From positions 1 to 64,000 of the forward strand of contig DASSIM010000025.1 of the NCBI GenBank assembly GCA_035691865.1: a stretch of 64,000 nt of DNA, read 5' to 3'. This DNA is from Nitrosopolaris sp035691865 (GTDB lineage Archaea > Thermoproteota > Nitrososphaeria > Nitrososphaerales > Nitrososphaeraceae). Position numbers and translations under genes: made by a program. This document shows, in pieces, positions 53,965 to 63,881 of this stretch; position 1 is the stretch's first letter, and the number at the start of each line of letters is the position of its first letter. The notes below the pieces were generated by a model. The model was not told the DNA's origin and did no database searches. It saw only the letters and a list, made by a program, of their open reading frames with translations.

Positions 53965-55134
53965 ATGTTAGACAAAAATAATTATTTCATCATCTTATCA
54001 ACATATATGTTTTCGACGTTGTTGATCTCCACAATCATTATTGGTAGTCTTCAGGGAGCGTTTCCTGTTTATGGCGCAACGACATTGCTATTTCCGTCAC
54101 AAACACTTACAACGTACAAGCAACAGGTAGTCCAGTACGATAAAGAAAAGACTTGTGCTAATGATCAACACACCCCTACAACATGGAAAACTTACCTGAC
54201 TCATTTTGCCTGTGGTCGAGTAACCATCTTTAACAATGGTACAACTCTTAGGCAATATACGCTGATAGTTGATGACAACCATGGTATGGGTCACAATATG
54301 TCGATTACTAGAGGAGGGCTGCAATTCCCGGCTTGGACATTCAACGGTACAATTCCAGGACCAACTCTAAGGATGACACAGGGTGACCACGTTCGAGTGA
54401 CAGTAATAAACAGCGTGAACAGTTCACATCCTCATTCGTGGCATGTACATTCTATACACAGTGGAGCTGTGGACGGAGTAATGGGACTGGCGGGCATGAT
54501 ATGGCCTGGGAGTGAGTTTACATATAGCTTTGTAGCGAACCCGTATGGCGTGTATCCTTACCACTGTCATATGTCTCCTGTCGAAGAGCACATAAACAGA
54601 GGACTGTACGGAATGATGATTATTGATCAACCCTACGCTGAAAAAAGACCGCATGCAACCGAAATGGTGATGCTAATGAACGGGTACAGCTTTACCAACG
54701 CCTACAACCCAAATCCTGTGGAAGAAGGGCCACCGACACCAGCTGAAATGGCCAATGCTACTGCAAGGAACGCTATATTAAATGATCACTCGCCGAGTAA
54801 TCAAGTCTATACAGTCAATGGCATGGCATTTGGATATACCGGAAAAGATGAGATTCGGCTGAAAGTAGGCCAGCCAGTGAGGATATACTTGGAGAACATG
54901 CTTGAATACGACCCGATAAACAATTTCCATCTTCATGGCGAGATGTTCTACTACATCCCTACAGGTACTTCTGACAAACCGACGATGTACACGGATATTG
55001 TCACACTCATGCAAGGAGATAGAGGCATAATCGAGTTTAGCTACCATTACCCTGGTGAATTCATGTTCCATGCACACAAAAACGAGTTCACCCGTCTTGG
55101 CTGGCAAGGTTTTTTCAATGTGACCAAGAGCTAG
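53965..55134 (+). CDS. Two-domain multicopper oxidase (NirK/laccase-like), exported
   Basis: 389 residues from ATG 53965 (MLDKNNYFIILSTYMFSTLL), an N-terminal signal or anchor. Cupredoxin domain 1 holds SSHPHSWHVHSIHSGAVDG and YPYHCHMSPVEEHINRGLYG: type-1 Cys with His and Met, and HxH pairs. Domain 2 holds NNFHLHGEMFYYIPTG and EFMFHAHKNEFTRLGWQGFF, without a Cys. So a type-1 copper sits in domain 1 and an interdomain centre uses the HxH motifs, probably in a trimer. In ammonia-oxidising archaea such enzymes are candidates for nitrite or NO chemistry; the reaction here is not proven. Confidence 0.92.
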   Translation: MLDKNNYFIILSTYMFSTLLISTIIIGSLQGAFPVYGATTLLFPSQTLTTYKQQVVQYDKEKTCANDQHTPTTWKTYLTHFACGRVTIFNNGTTLRQYTLIVDDNHGMGHNMSITRGGLQFPAWTFNGTIPGPTLRMTQGDHVRVTVINSVNSSHPHSWHVHSIHSGAVDGVMGLAGMIWPGSEFTYSFVANPYGVYPYHCHMSPVEEHINRGLYGMMIIDQPYAEKRPHATEMVMLMNGYSFTNAYNPNPVEEGPPTPAEMANATARNAILNDHSPSNQVYTVNGMAFGYTGKDEIRLKVGQPVRIYLENMLEYDPINNFHLHGEMFYYIPTGTSDKPTMYTDIVTLMQGDRGIIEFSYHYPGEFMFHAHKNEFTRLGWQGFFNVTKS

Positions 55135-55403
55135 CTTCTCAATTTCTACGTCCACTCCCTCTTGCTTAGAGAACAGGATTTTGCAGCAGTATCGTATTAA
55201 CGTACGAGAAAATGATGAACAAGCGTCGAAGCTCAACCAACACCTGGGCTCGTTTTGAATACACAGTCATTTGCAATGTAATTTTTGCACATTACGATCA
55301 TATTGATCGATTTCAAGTGCGTCAGAATATTCTAAAGATCTACACCATACCAACGAATATTGTTGTATACTAAAACCCCATGTGAAATGCGAAATGTCCT
55401 GAA

Positions 55404-55619
55404 TTATTTGGAAGATATACGCCAGAGTATGATACCAGATACAAAAATAATCATCCCTACTCCAATAACGACAGAACCGTTAACTGTCCAATCGGGATTA
55501 CTGAACATAAAGGAAGAAGATGGTCCAACAATCCGTCTGCTTTGTAATGTAAACAATACACCTAATGTAAGCATTATGAAACCCGCCACGCCCAACACTT
55601 TGCCTATGTATTTTGGCAT
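55404..55619 (-). CDS. Small two-helix membrane protein
   Basis: 71 residues: YIGKVLGVAGFIMLTLGVLF (helix 1), an outside loop SRRIVGPSSSFMFSNPDWTV, and GSVVIGVGMIIFVSGIILWR (helix 2). Either of two adjacent ATGs could be the start. It lies between the multicopper oxidase and the helicase. The function is unknown. Confidence 0.65.
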   Translation of the reverse strand: MPKYIGKVLGVAGFIMLTLGVLFTLQSRRIVGPSSSFMFSNPDWTVNGSVVIGVGMIIFVSGIILWRISSK

Positions 55620-55920
55620 CATAAGGCAGAGAGATATTCATGTCCAAACAACATATACATACTTTACCGTGATGTTTCTTCGCAAATTAGCAGAAGCAAT
55701 ATCTTCGCCTACGCAAGCTCACCACGAGTAAGTGTCAGCAGAGATAACAGAGAAAACGGCTTCGATTTTAGCAGGTGACTCTGGTCCTCAGCCAAACGTC
55801 ATGATGTGTTAGTTTGTCAAAAATCATGCACTTTATAGAGAAAATATAAGCTGTACAAACGACCAGCTGTTGTCTATGGTAGAAAGGGGAAGGATCGAAA
55901 TACCCTACATACCACTGCCT

Positions 55921-57255
55921 TTATCTGTTATCTTGTCTCTGGGAATATGAAGAATACCTATCCCGTCGCATACCATACCTATTGCTATAATTAGTATCTC
56001 TATGTTCACCTTGACGACCGTATCGATTTCTGTTAAAGCCATAAGCTCTATTGTACCCGTACGAACCGCCTCTACTTGCGTAGTTGTTATAACCACTGCC
56101 GTAATATCGTCGCTGTTGCTGCTGAACTACAGGAACTTCAATTCCCATTTCATCATTAAGTTTATGGACAGTCTGTTCTGTTTGTCGGAGAATTCTTCCG
56201 AAATTGTCAACTCTATCCTGGGAAACTAATGAGATAGCCTTGCCAGTTGCACCGGCCCTGGCAGTTCTTCCGATTCTATGGAAGTAAATCAATGGATCTT
56301 CAGGAATGTCATAATTAATCACATGACCTACTGCTGGAACATCTATTCCTCTTGCTGCTATATCGGTAGCAACTAGAATGTCTTCATTTCCATTCTTGAA
56401 CCTATACATAGCGATATCTCTCTGTTTTTGCGAAAGATCACCATGAATCGTTATTGCTCTGAATCCTTCCTGCTTCAAATCGTTTGCAAGTCTCTGTGTC
56501 CTCTGTTTTGTTGCAGCAAAAACTATAGTCTGTTTTTTGTCTCTATTTTTTATGAAGTTACACAGGTGCTTAAATTTCTCCCTCTCATGAACAATCAAAT
56601 AAGACTGAGCTATAGTATCAAGGCTAAGTTCCTCTTCGTTTAGTCTGATTTCTTTAGGTTCTTTCATATACTCTTGTGCTAATCTTAAAATCTCCGGTGG
56701 CATGGTTGCCGAGAAAAGACATGTCTGCCTATTTTCAGTCACGTAAAACAAAATGAATTTAATGTCTTCAATGAAGCCCATGTCCAACATCCTATCTGCT
56801 TCATCAAGAACAACAAATCTTACGTCATCAAGCTGGATAGAACCTCGTTTTAAATGATCAATAAGCCTACCGGGTGTTGCAACCACGATTTGGACTCCCC
56901 TTCTTAGTAGATCATGCTGAAGTCCAATGCTTTGCCCACCATATATGGAAACGCTTCTAAGACCTGTGTATCGTACAAATTTACTGATCTCATTTGTCAC
57001 TTGTACTGCTAGCTCTCTTGTCGGTACGAGTATAAGCGCCTGTATTGGACCATTGCGCTTAATCTTGGTTAAAATCGGCAAGGAAAAAGCCGCAGTCTTG
57101 CCTGTCCCTGTATGAGCCTGACCTATGACATCTAGACCTTTTAAAATAAGCGGTATAGCTGCTTCTTGTATAGGAAAAGGCGTATCAAATTTATTTTCTT
57201 TGAGCGCTTTAAGTATTTCAGCACTCATTCCTAACTCCTGAAATGTAGTTGTCAA
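55921..57255 (-). CDS. DEAD-box RNA helicase
   Basis: 444 residues with all motifs: Q motif (FDTPFPIQEAAIPLI), I (AHTGTGKTAAF), Ia (PTRELA), Ib (TPGRL), II (VLDEADRMLDMGF), III (SAT), IV-VI (IVFAATKQRTQRLANDL, VATDIAARGIDVPAVGHVIN, HRIGRTARAG). The tail of ~65 residues is rich in Tyr, Arg, Gly and Asn (YYGSGYNNYASRGGSYGYNR), a low-complexity RNA-binding region as in CsdA/DeaD-like proteins. It probably unwinds RNA in ribosome assembly or cold response; in the cytoplasm. Confidence 0.96.
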   Translation of the reverse strand: MTTTFQELGMSAEILKALKENKFDTPFPIQEAAIPLILKGLDVIGQAHTGTGKTAAFSLPILTKIKRNGPIQALILVPTRELAVQVTNEISKFVRYTGLRSVSIYGGQSIGLQHDLLRRGVQIVVATPGRLIDHLKRGSIQLDDVRFVVLDEADRMLDMGFIEDIKFILFYVTENRQTCLFSATMPPEILRLAQEYMKEPKEIRLNEEELSLDTIAQSYLIVHEREKFKHLCNFIKNRDKKQTIVFAATKQRTQRLANDLKQEGFRAITIHGDLSQKQRDIAMYRFKNGNEDILVATDIAARGIDVPAVGHVINYDIPEDPLIYFHRIGRTARAGATGKAISLVSQDRVDNFGRILRQTEQTVHKLNDEMGIEVPVVQQQQRRYYGSGYNNYASRGGSYGYNRAYGFNRNRYGRQGEHRDTNYSNRYGMRRDRYSSYSQRQDNR

Positions 57256-58094
57256 TTTATTTTCTCGTTTTTGGATGTTACAAAAGGCACGGAATATATG
57301 AAAAGTAATGTTCTTCTACTTACTTAACAACTCAGCCGTAAGTCCTTTGATAACTATTCACAATACACAGATATAAATATGCTGTGACTTGGTTTTCTGT
57401 CAAATCTCAGTTGAAATAAACCTGTAAGAATTCGGTTGAAGACGGGAAACGTAACAACAAACAAACGGACGGGTTCCTTTGAAACATCAGCTCATACTAG
57501 AGGGGTGTTGATCTCTAACAAAATTATGAGGTGTGCGAACTACATGAGACGCCGCTTGAAGAGTGTTTGTCTATATTGCTACTTAGAGGCTCCGAATTGG
57601 CTTGGTTTGACCGTCGATTTGACCCGAACGTGAATTTCGGGCCCCATGTAGCCTGCCGTTTCATGAGCAGCTAAGTGAGGTTGTGATCGATAACAACGAT
57701 GTCGAACAGGGTTCCATTCCTCATCCTTCTGGCTGATTTGAGATCATTAAGGTAGTTTTCATCATCGTCATTATTCAATCGAGGGAAGTACTCAAATCAG
57801 CAACCAGATAACGATAATTTACTCCCTTCAAATTATATATTAGATATTTTACCTAGGCCTTCTGCGTTTGATTATTACTATTGAGTTCTTTTAAGCGAAT
57901 ATATAGATCTTTCAGTTAGATTGATCGATAGTGAGTGAGTCTTGAATAATTTTATTCAATTTATTGTATATTAATTTAAATGTCTACGTTAGTTATCCTC
58001 GTTTATTTCGGTTTATAGATATAGCATGAGATTCGTCAACTCAAATATATCTAGCTGTGATTAAAATGACGAAACGAATATCAAAAATATTTCA
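57256..58094. other. Long intergenic region
   Basis: I find no supported gene. Near 57.6-57.75 kb the minus strand has a short open frame (RHRCYRSQPHLAAHETAGYM) that may be a relic. The last 250 bp are very AT-rich. Confidence 0.4.
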
Positions 58095-58379
58095 GTGGCT
58101 ATCATCGCCATTTTGGCTTTGAATTTGCTCTCATCCTCTATTTCAGATATTGTTCCTATTCAAAAAGCTAAGGCAATAACACAGATAGATAGTATTAGTC
58201 AATATTATCTGAAACAGCTCAACCAACAGCGACAAGAGTGCATAGGCACTTTCACTTGCGTGGACAATTTCTTTATTGTATTAAATCCCTCCAAAAATGA
58301 CACGACTTTAAAAATAGCAAAGTTGGAATCCAAAATTTACAATACTGATAATGTGCCGTTTGAATTGCCTTTCCCGTGA
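58095..58379 (+). CDS. Small secreted protein, GTG start or frameshifted
   Basis: 94 residues: VAIIAILALNLLSSSISDIV (signal core), QKAKAITQIDSISQYYLKQL, RQECIGTFTCVDNFFIVLNP. Two Cys could form a disulphide. The GTG start lacks the basic n-region of a signal peptide, whereas just upstream another frame reads MTKRISKIFQ, a typical n-region; one indel near 58092 would join them. It may thus be a recent frameshift. Confidence 0.5.
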   Translation: MAIIAILALNLLSSSISDIVPIQKAKAITQIDSISQYYLKQLNQQRQECIGTFTCVDNFFIVLNPSKNDTTLKIAKLESKIYNTDNVPFELPFP

Positions 58380-58468
58380 TCCGGAGTCCAGTGACTCTTT
58401 GTCCAGAGATGTGCATTGTGCTATGATGTGGTTGCTGATATCATTCTGAGTTTTGGACATAGTACCTT

Positions 58469-58738
58469 TCAGCCTTCAATCACTCTTACTCTAGGATCTT
58501 TGTTATTTCCAATATCATAACCTGCTTCCCTCAAATACTTTAAGGTCAATTTATATACCAACTCATCATGATCAGTAAATTCTAGGATTTTATTCCAAGA
58601 AACTTCTCCTGCTTCGCTTTTAGCTATCTCCTGAGTCACTTGAAAAGTAACTCTCCTTGCTTCTGATTTGCAATATTCAAATGTTTTTCCATTCTTGTAT
58701 GCACGAGTTTTAGAATCACAATTAATTGGATGGTTCAA
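58469..58738 (-). CDS. Hypothetical protein
   Basis: 89 residues: NCDSKTRAYKNGKTFEYCKS, EARRVTFQVTQEIAKSEAGE, VSWNKILEFTDHDELVYKLT, LKYLREAGYDIGNNKDPRVR. Mostly helical and charged; no signal peptide or membrane helix. The family is not recognised. Confidence 0.55.
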   Translation of the reverse strand: MNHPINCDSKTRAYKNGKTFEYCKSEARRVTFQVTQEIAKSEAGEVSWNKILEFTDHDELVYKLTLKYLREAGYDIGNNKDPRVRVIEG

Positions 58739-59105
58739 TGCAGCAAGTACTTAGGACTATGATGCTAATTTAGCTTTACGACTGCAAGCGTTCTAGGAAA
58801 AGACATCATCAAACGGACCACTAGAATACTCGTAGGGGAGAGATATGATCGATCCTTCTTGACTAGGATCGGATAGGGACAGGGACACCTTAGGAAGCCA
58901 AGAGATCACCTAGAACAGATAAGTCAAGAACATCCCATGTATGGAATAAGAGTATAAACTGGGTTGTACTAGTTGTACATTTCTCAGCAAAAAAAATTTG
59001 GGGCAATATTCTAGAGTCACGATTGCTTTAGAGTTAAACAATCCGATGCTTATAGACCGATCGTAGGTTTACCTCCCTAGATAACAAATAATTAAAAAAG
59101 CACAG
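58739..59105. other. Intergenic region
   Basis: No gene is seen. A weak hairpin CGATCC...GGATCG lies near 58.85-58.88 kb. Confidence 0.4.
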
Positions 59106-59360
59106 CTATCTTATCTCAGTAAAACCCTCAGCTGACTCACCTTTAAATCGTTCTAGTTTTGTATAAGTTGCATTTAAGCTAACTTCGTGTCCATCGAAAC
59201 TCTCAACGATGTGTTTAGGAATTCTATAATGTGTCCTTGCTCCTTCAGTCGAAATCAGAACGGCGGTGTCATCAACTGCATCAACGCTTCCGATAAGATG
59301 TCCGTCCTTGGCTCTAACAGTTTTGTGAATTATTGACTGCCAATTTTCTACAGCTGTCAT
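59106..59360 (-). CDS. PRC-barrel-like / DUF2171-like protein
   Basis: 84 residues: NWQSIIHKTVRAKDGHLIGS, VDAVDDTAVLISTEGARTHY, RIPKHIVESFDGHEVSLNAT. The V.a.DG..iG.V.....vlIst pattern is that of a PRC-barrel, a small beta-barrel that binds RNA or protein partners. Stand-alone in this lineage; its role is unknown. The start is the ATG before TAVENW. Confidence 0.75.
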   Translation of the reverse strand: MTAVENWQSIIHKTVRAKDGHLIGSVDAVDDTAVLISTEGARTHYRIPKHIVESFDGHEVSLNATYTKLERFKGESAEGFTEIR

Positions 59361-60016
59361 TTATGAGAATAGAGGATAGTCCAACTATATAAGAAGCGTA
59401 TGCTATTTTTTGTAAAACAAGCCTTAGCTTATCGGAGATGAAACCCCCACGATATTTTATACAAGGACCTCACACCTAAAATGATCAAACCCAATAAAAC
59501 ACATAAAAAATATCGAGCAGATTTCAATTTCGTAAGTTACCTATCGAGTATAGACTATCTTCTATCTTTTACGAACTCTGCAATTCTTCGGTCCGTTCTC
59601 GGTGAGCACGGTCAAAGCTCCAACCATTTGGTGCTTTATTTAATAATTATCGGTATACTAGGAAGGATTCAACACTGCATTTCTTTCAATGCCAAGGTAC
59701 AATAAACATTAAGTGCACAAAACGAATCAACTCTTGTAACTTTGCTTTGCCATGAGAGCGTGGAAACACTGTCACTGACATGTCGTAAGCGATACAATTG
59801 AAATGTATCAGATAATTCAAAACAGGATGCTATTCTTGTCTCGATCTGCATAATTTACTAATGATTTAACAAATGATATAATAGCTAAATCCATCTCATT
59901 CTGCGGAAGAGTACGAACATCTTTCTTCTCTTAAATTTACCTTCTAGGTCTAAGATATTTATGTAAATCACAAGAGTAACTAATATTAAACCAGCTCCAA
60001 TCAAAATAATTATATC
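59361..60016. other. Gap with one weak frame
   Basis: A 74-codon plus-strand frame at 59481-59705 (KYRADFNFVSYLSSIDYLLS and on) is not convincing. Nothing else is seen. Confidence 0.35.
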
Positions 60017-60175
60017 ATGAAAGAAGTTCAGTATGAAATTCACCTTGTTCTAGAAGAAGACAGATACAATAAGCTTTTAGAGATATGTAGAACGTATAAA
60101 GAACAGCAAGGTAAAGATATAACACCGAAAGAGTACATATTAATGCTTATAGATTCTGCTCTTGGAAACAAGTAG
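60017..60175 (+). CDS. Small helical protein (52 residues)
   Basis: MKEVQYEIHLVLEEDRYNKL, LEICRTYKEQQGKDITPKEY, ILMLIDSALGNK. A beta strand followed by helices resembles a ribbon-helix-helix protein (strand VQYEIHLVL, helices after EEDRY and TPKEY), which would bind DNA as a dimer. Stop is TAG. There is no partner toxin gene next to it. Confidence 0.6.
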   Translation: MKEVQYEIHLVLEEDRYNKLLEICRTYKEQQGKDITPKEYILMLIDSALGNK

Positions 60176-60411
60176 GAATAGGTAGGATAAGGATAAAGAA
60201 TTTTCTGTTGTCTACTAAGTAATTCTGCAGCTATTCCACAATCCGTGTGCGAGGTGACAAAAAAAGATGGTCAACCGCAGTATGGACCTTTCCCTTTCTC
60301 TCTAATTGAAAGGAGGTATTCCTATAGGTTGTGGCTATCGTCTACGTTGGGATAGAAAACAGATATAACAAGTGAATTGAACTGGTAACACACAAGGGAG
60401 AAATGTAGAGA

Positions 60412-60633
60412 ATGACAGCCATAAAAATAGGAGATAGAATTAAGCTGGTTAGCACAGACAATCCATATACGAGATTAAAGCCCGGTGATTCTGGCGTAGT
60501 TTGGGAGATTACGACATTCGAGCTGAGCGATGAGGAAACCAAGCAAATCTGGGTTCATTGGGATAATGGTGACAGTCTTGCCCTCATCGAAGGTAAAGAC
60601 AAGTGGGATATCATAATGGGTGAGTCTAAATAA
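60412..60633 (+). CDS. DUF4314 protein
   Basis: 73 residues: IKIGDRIKLVSTDNPYTRLK, PGDSGVVWEITTFELSDEET, KQIWVHWDNGDSLALIEGKD. This is the DUF4314 pattern GDRIxLxxxxDPYTxLxPGxxGxV...WDxGSxLxLI, a small SH3-like barrel often near mobile or phage genes. A purine-rich AGGGAG lies 12 nt before the ATG. The function is unknown. Confidence 0.88.
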   Translation: MTAIKIGDRIKLVSTDNPYTRLKPGDSGVVWEITTFELSDEETKQIWVHWDNGDSLALIEGKDKWDIIMGESK

Positions 60634-60890
60634 GTGGAAACCATAATTGTTGCAAAAGCGATCTTTTATAACAGCATTTAGAAAATGATGTTAGTCAAAG
60701 GCGTGTGCAGCTGATGATATTGGGTCTCCAGAAGTTGCCAGCAAGAGGGAAGACGATTATCGCACCTTCTTTTAACACTATATCATTGCGTATTTTGCTG
60801 TGCTTTTTTCATACAAATAGGGATAGAAGACGAAGTCTCTAGTTCTACTAATTTAATTCCAACTTCGAAACTGTCAATTCGTTAGGATTT

Positions 60891-61244
60891 CTATTCTTGA
60901 ATCAATTTAAGAATAGCATCTATCGTCTTTCCGTGGTCAAGGTGAACCTCAGTTGTTATCAATAGGAGATGATCATTGTCTAAAGGTACTGTGATTCGCT
61001 TGATATTTTCGTATTCTGCCATTGCATACTTTCCTCGTCCAATTTTGGATGCAAGGGTGTAGCGTAAACCCCACCTAGCCAGTGCTTGCAAATTTGATCT
61101 TCTCGTTTCATCTCTAGAGAGCAAATCCGTTACACCTTCCCGTTGTCCGCCGTACAGAATCTCACCAGTATCGTCACATACACCAGCAAATCGAACCCCC
61201 GGATCAAGTGCCATAACTTGTTGACATAGTTTTGAATAATCCAT
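60891..61244 (-). CDS. DUF6659 (roadblock-like) protein
   Basis: 117 residues from MDYSKLCQQVMALDPGVRFA. GVCDDTGEILYGGQREGVTD, LLSRDETRRSNLQALARWGL, RYTLASKIGRGKYAMAEYEN, KRITVPLDNDHLLLITTEVH. I know this as the Nitrososphaeria family DUF6659. The strand-helix order resembles roadblock/LC7 dimerisation domains, which regulate small GTPases or sensors; no function is proven. Two residues upstream a second ATG exists. Confidence 0.85.
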   Translation of the reverse strand: MDYSKLCQQVMALDPGVRFAGVCDDTGEILYGGQREGVTDLLSRDETRRSNLQALARWGLRYTLASKIGRGKYAMAEYENIKRITVPLDNDHLLLITTEVHLDHGKTIDAILKLIQE

Positions 61245-61250
61245 GAACAT

Positions 61251-61633
61251 AAGATTATTAGGTGCGATTCTAATAAGCGTTTAATCCTGGAACATCCAAC
61301 ATATCTTTTAAGTATTTTAAAGTCAAACTCAATAATAATAAAAGGATATCTCGAATTCACCTTGCCCCATTCCGCGAGGTCCCCATCTGGGAGAATCTGT
61401 ATTCCATAGCAAACGCGGAAGGGAGGTCAAGAGCAGCTGTTATTACCCAACTGTAAATTGATAGCTTGTTTCTAAATTTTTGGACTATCTGCCAGCTTCC
61501 ATGGATAGCTGCCAATATATTACTTCTTTGCGTTGATTATAACAAAAAAGTTTGGTATCTTTGTATCCCATGTCAAAAATATAAATTGCTTAGATTTAAT
61601 AGTACATGACACTACGATATTATTAGAACTAAA
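61251..61633. other. Intergenic region
   Basis: No gene is seen. It holds the divergent promoters of the DUF6659 and PspA genes. Confidence 0.45.
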
Positions 61634-62410
61634 TTGGGCCTTACAAACCGCATTACAACTTTGGTAAAGCAGAAGGTAGATATTCTTCTTAATAGATTTG
61701 AAGATCCTAGAGAAGGGCTAGATTATTCTTATACCAAGCAGGTAGAACTATTAAACAAGTTAAAACGAGGTATAGCAGAGGTAATCACTGGCAAAAAGCA
61801 GCTCGAAATGCAAAAAACCAAACTTTGGGAAAATATTCGTAATCTTGAGGAACAAGCACACCGCGCAATTGACCAAAATAGAGAAGATCTGGCAAAGCTG
61901 GCATTAGAACGGAAGAACGCAAACATGTTACAGTTACAGCAGCTAGATAAACGGATTACAGAGATGAAGACAGAGCAGGATAAGCTTGAACAAACAGAGA
62001 AACGACTGGCTACAAAAGTCGAAGAATTTAGATCACAGAAGGAGGTCATAAAAGCCCAATATTCTGCAGCCGATGCACAAGTACGAATCAAGGAGAGTGT
62101 GACAGGCATCTCAGAAGAAATGGCTGACGTAGGTATGGCAATGAGCCGAGCAGAAGATAAAACAGATAAAATGAAAGCTAAAGCGCAAGCCTTGGACGAG
62201 ATGATGGATTCGGGCGTTCTTACTGATTACGCTTCGAGTAAGAGTGACGACATGCTTGAAAGCGAGCTTGAAAAAGTTAGCGTAGCAGCATCAGTTGAAG
62301 AAGAATTAGCAAAGTTAAAAGCAGAGCGTGCAAAAGAGAAGAAAAAATCTTCATCTGAACAGCAGCAAGAGAAAGAAGAGCAGGTACAAGAACGAGAAGT
62401 TCAGGCGTAG
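61634..62410 (+). CDS. pspA: PspA/IM30 (Vipp1-like) protein
   Basis: 258 residues, almost all coiled coil: LTNRITTLVKQKVDILLNRF, EDPREGLDYSYTKQVELLNK, LALERKNANMLQLQQLDKRI, KVEEFRSQKEVIKAQYSAAD, MADVGMAMSRAEDKTDKMKA, ELEKVSVAASVEEELAKLKA. This is the ESCRT-III-like PspA family: oligomeric membrane-stress or membrane-repair proteins on the cytoplasmic side. The tail is Lys/Glu/Gln-rich (KKKSSSEQQQEKEEQVQERE). TTG is taken as start, as MGLTNRI is where the family begins. Confidence 0.92.
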   Translation: MGLTNRITTLVKQKVDILLNRFEDPREGLDYSYTKQVELLNKLKRGIAEVITGKKQLEMQKTKLWENIRNLEEQAHRAIDQNREDLAKLALERKNANMLQLQQLDKRITEMKTEQDKLEQTEKRLATKVEEFRSQKEVIKAQYSAADAQVRIKESVTGISEEMADVGMAMSRAEDKTDKMKAKAQALDEMMDSGVLTDYASSKSDDMLESELEKVSVAASVEEELAKLKAERAKEKKKSSSEQQQEKEEQVQEREVQA

Positions 62411-62837
62411 GAATAGAATAAACGAAAAATTCAAGCAAGCGATAAAAGATGACAGTAGGGATCGGTTTGGTGTTAACCTTTTGTGGATGAATTCAGTACG
62501 ATAAAAATGATAAACATACGGGGAGATAAATTTATTTAAATTGTCGAGAACCGGAAAGGTCTGTTGGTAAATAAGTTGTCACATGAGATAAAGAATAAAT
62601 GGTAGCAGGAAAGATAGAAGCCTCTTTCACACTTGTCTTGTAGATATCCCCAAATCCTTCGAGATAGAAAATATCGTACCGACAACGCTCCATAATTAGA
62701 GGATCCTCACAGTCAAGAAATCTTCACGACTCCTCTTAGTCAAGGACATTTACGACTGATATTAGTCAACAACACCGTGAAAAGAAGATCAGTCCTTGCT
62801 CAGTTCCCGCTTGCTAGAAGGTCTGACTAGGTGTAAA
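62411..62837. other. Intergenic region
   Basis: No gene is seen apart from the short tandem repeat near 62.71 kb. Confidence 0.45.
62711..62773. repeat. Imperfect 26/27-bp tandem repeat
   Basis: Two units and a partial third start AGTCAAG/AGTCAAG/AGTCAAC at 62711, 62738 and 62764, sharing internal TT(C)ACGACT. It could be an operator array; no factor is known. Confidence 0.5.
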
Positions 62838-63008
62838 TTAACCCAACCATATATTTTCGGCATCGAATTGCTTCGATCCCCGGTACTCTGCATTGAGCAT
62901 TCTGATGCATTTCCCTACACGTTTCAAAAACTTGTTGCCAGCGTCTCGTGCGAAGTAGGCGATGAAGCCGCATATTATCAATCCAGTCGTCAATACTGTA
63001 TCTATCAC
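62838..63008 (-). CDS. Small membrane protein (GTG start)
   Basis: 56 residues: VI­DTVLTTGLIICGFIAYFA is a membrane helix, followed by a basic tail RDAGNKFLKRVGKCIRMLNA and EYRGSKQFDAENIWLG. No ATG is present; the frame is open eight codons further upstream after a TGA. The protein-like composition favours it over the competing frames on both strands. Confidence 0.4.
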   Translation of the reverse strand: MIDTVLTTGLIICGFIAYFARDAGNKFLKRVGKCIRMLNAEYRGSKQFDAENIWLG

Positions 63009-63186
63009 TATTTTGAACTGTTTGTAATAAACCAGATTTTGTCAATTTGTTGGCTAATATCAATCATGAGTGCTTTGATAGTAGCTCTAGTGAATAAACA
63101 CTAAGCTGTTTGTCATGATGTTTGTTAGTAAACCCGTTAAGAATTGTCGTGTTCGGAGGTATTCAGTAAAACGCAGCGGATCGTTA

Positions 63187-63660
63187 ATGGGTAGTAAAAA
63201 AATAAAAATCCAACTTGAGGATGATGATGGTGGAAAATATGATCTTGCGTTACAAGGGAACATATCAAAGACAAAGATTATTAAATTGATTGAGGTTCTG
63301 GATCTTTTAGAAATAGAGGGAAAGCATCCCGAATTTGAAAATAACGCACAGGTTAGAGACAAGGGCGACTTCACCTCGCTAGGTTCAAAGATATGGAATC
63401 TCGCAGAACAGAAGTTCCCATACACTGCCTTCACTTCATCGGATATTCTAGAACTCTACGAGGATGAGTTTCAGAAACCAATAAGACTTAGTGCAATTGC
63501 AACATATCTTTCTAGGTATTCCGAAAGGGGTAAACTATCCAAAAGCAAGAAAGGGAAGGAATGGTTGTACAAGATAGTTAAAAAGCAACCAACGGGGGAA
63601 CAACGAACGGATCAGGCTTACGAATTGCCATGTCGACCATCTCTTGAATTCTCTAACTGA
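63187..63660 (+). CDS. Conserved hypothetical protein with C-terminal winged-helix-like region
   Basis: 157 residues from ATG 63187 (MGSKKIKIQLEDDDGGKYDL). After an N-terminal beta region (ALQGNISKTKIIKLIEVLDL), the part FPYTAFTSSDILELYEDEFQ, KPIRLSAIATYLSRYSERGK, LSKSKKGKEWLYKIVKKQPT resembles a winged helix. I recall this as a conserved type in the lineage without function. An upstream ATG at 63115 would add 24 unlike residues. Confidence 0.65.
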   Translation: MGSKKIKIQLEDDDGGKYDLALQGNISKTKIIKLIEVLDLLEIEGKHPEFENNAQVRDKGDFTSLGSKIWNLAEQKFPYTAFTSSDILELYEDEFQKPIRLSAIATYLSRYSERGKLSKSKKGKEWLYKIVKKQPTGEQRTDQAYELPCRPSLEFSN

Positions 63661-63881
63661 TGTAAACACAACAGGGATTAGAACCATCAACAAATCCGCT
63701 TTATTTTGGATTCATTCAGAATGCCTTAGCGCAAAGTTCTCGCTTTTTTTTACAAATGCTTGCCAGTTTATTCCAGCATCTCAATTTATTACTAGCAGAT
63801 CATAATAAACTTCGTTCCATTCGGTCCATCGTTTACGACATAAGTGTATTAAAAAATAGAACGGCTATCGAGTACGTCCGC

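Noticed and set aside
62796..63104. 102-codon plus frame and 78-codon minus frame
   Set aside because: A third frame (62838-63008, minus) has a clear membrane helix and basic tail and is preferred, although with modest confidence.
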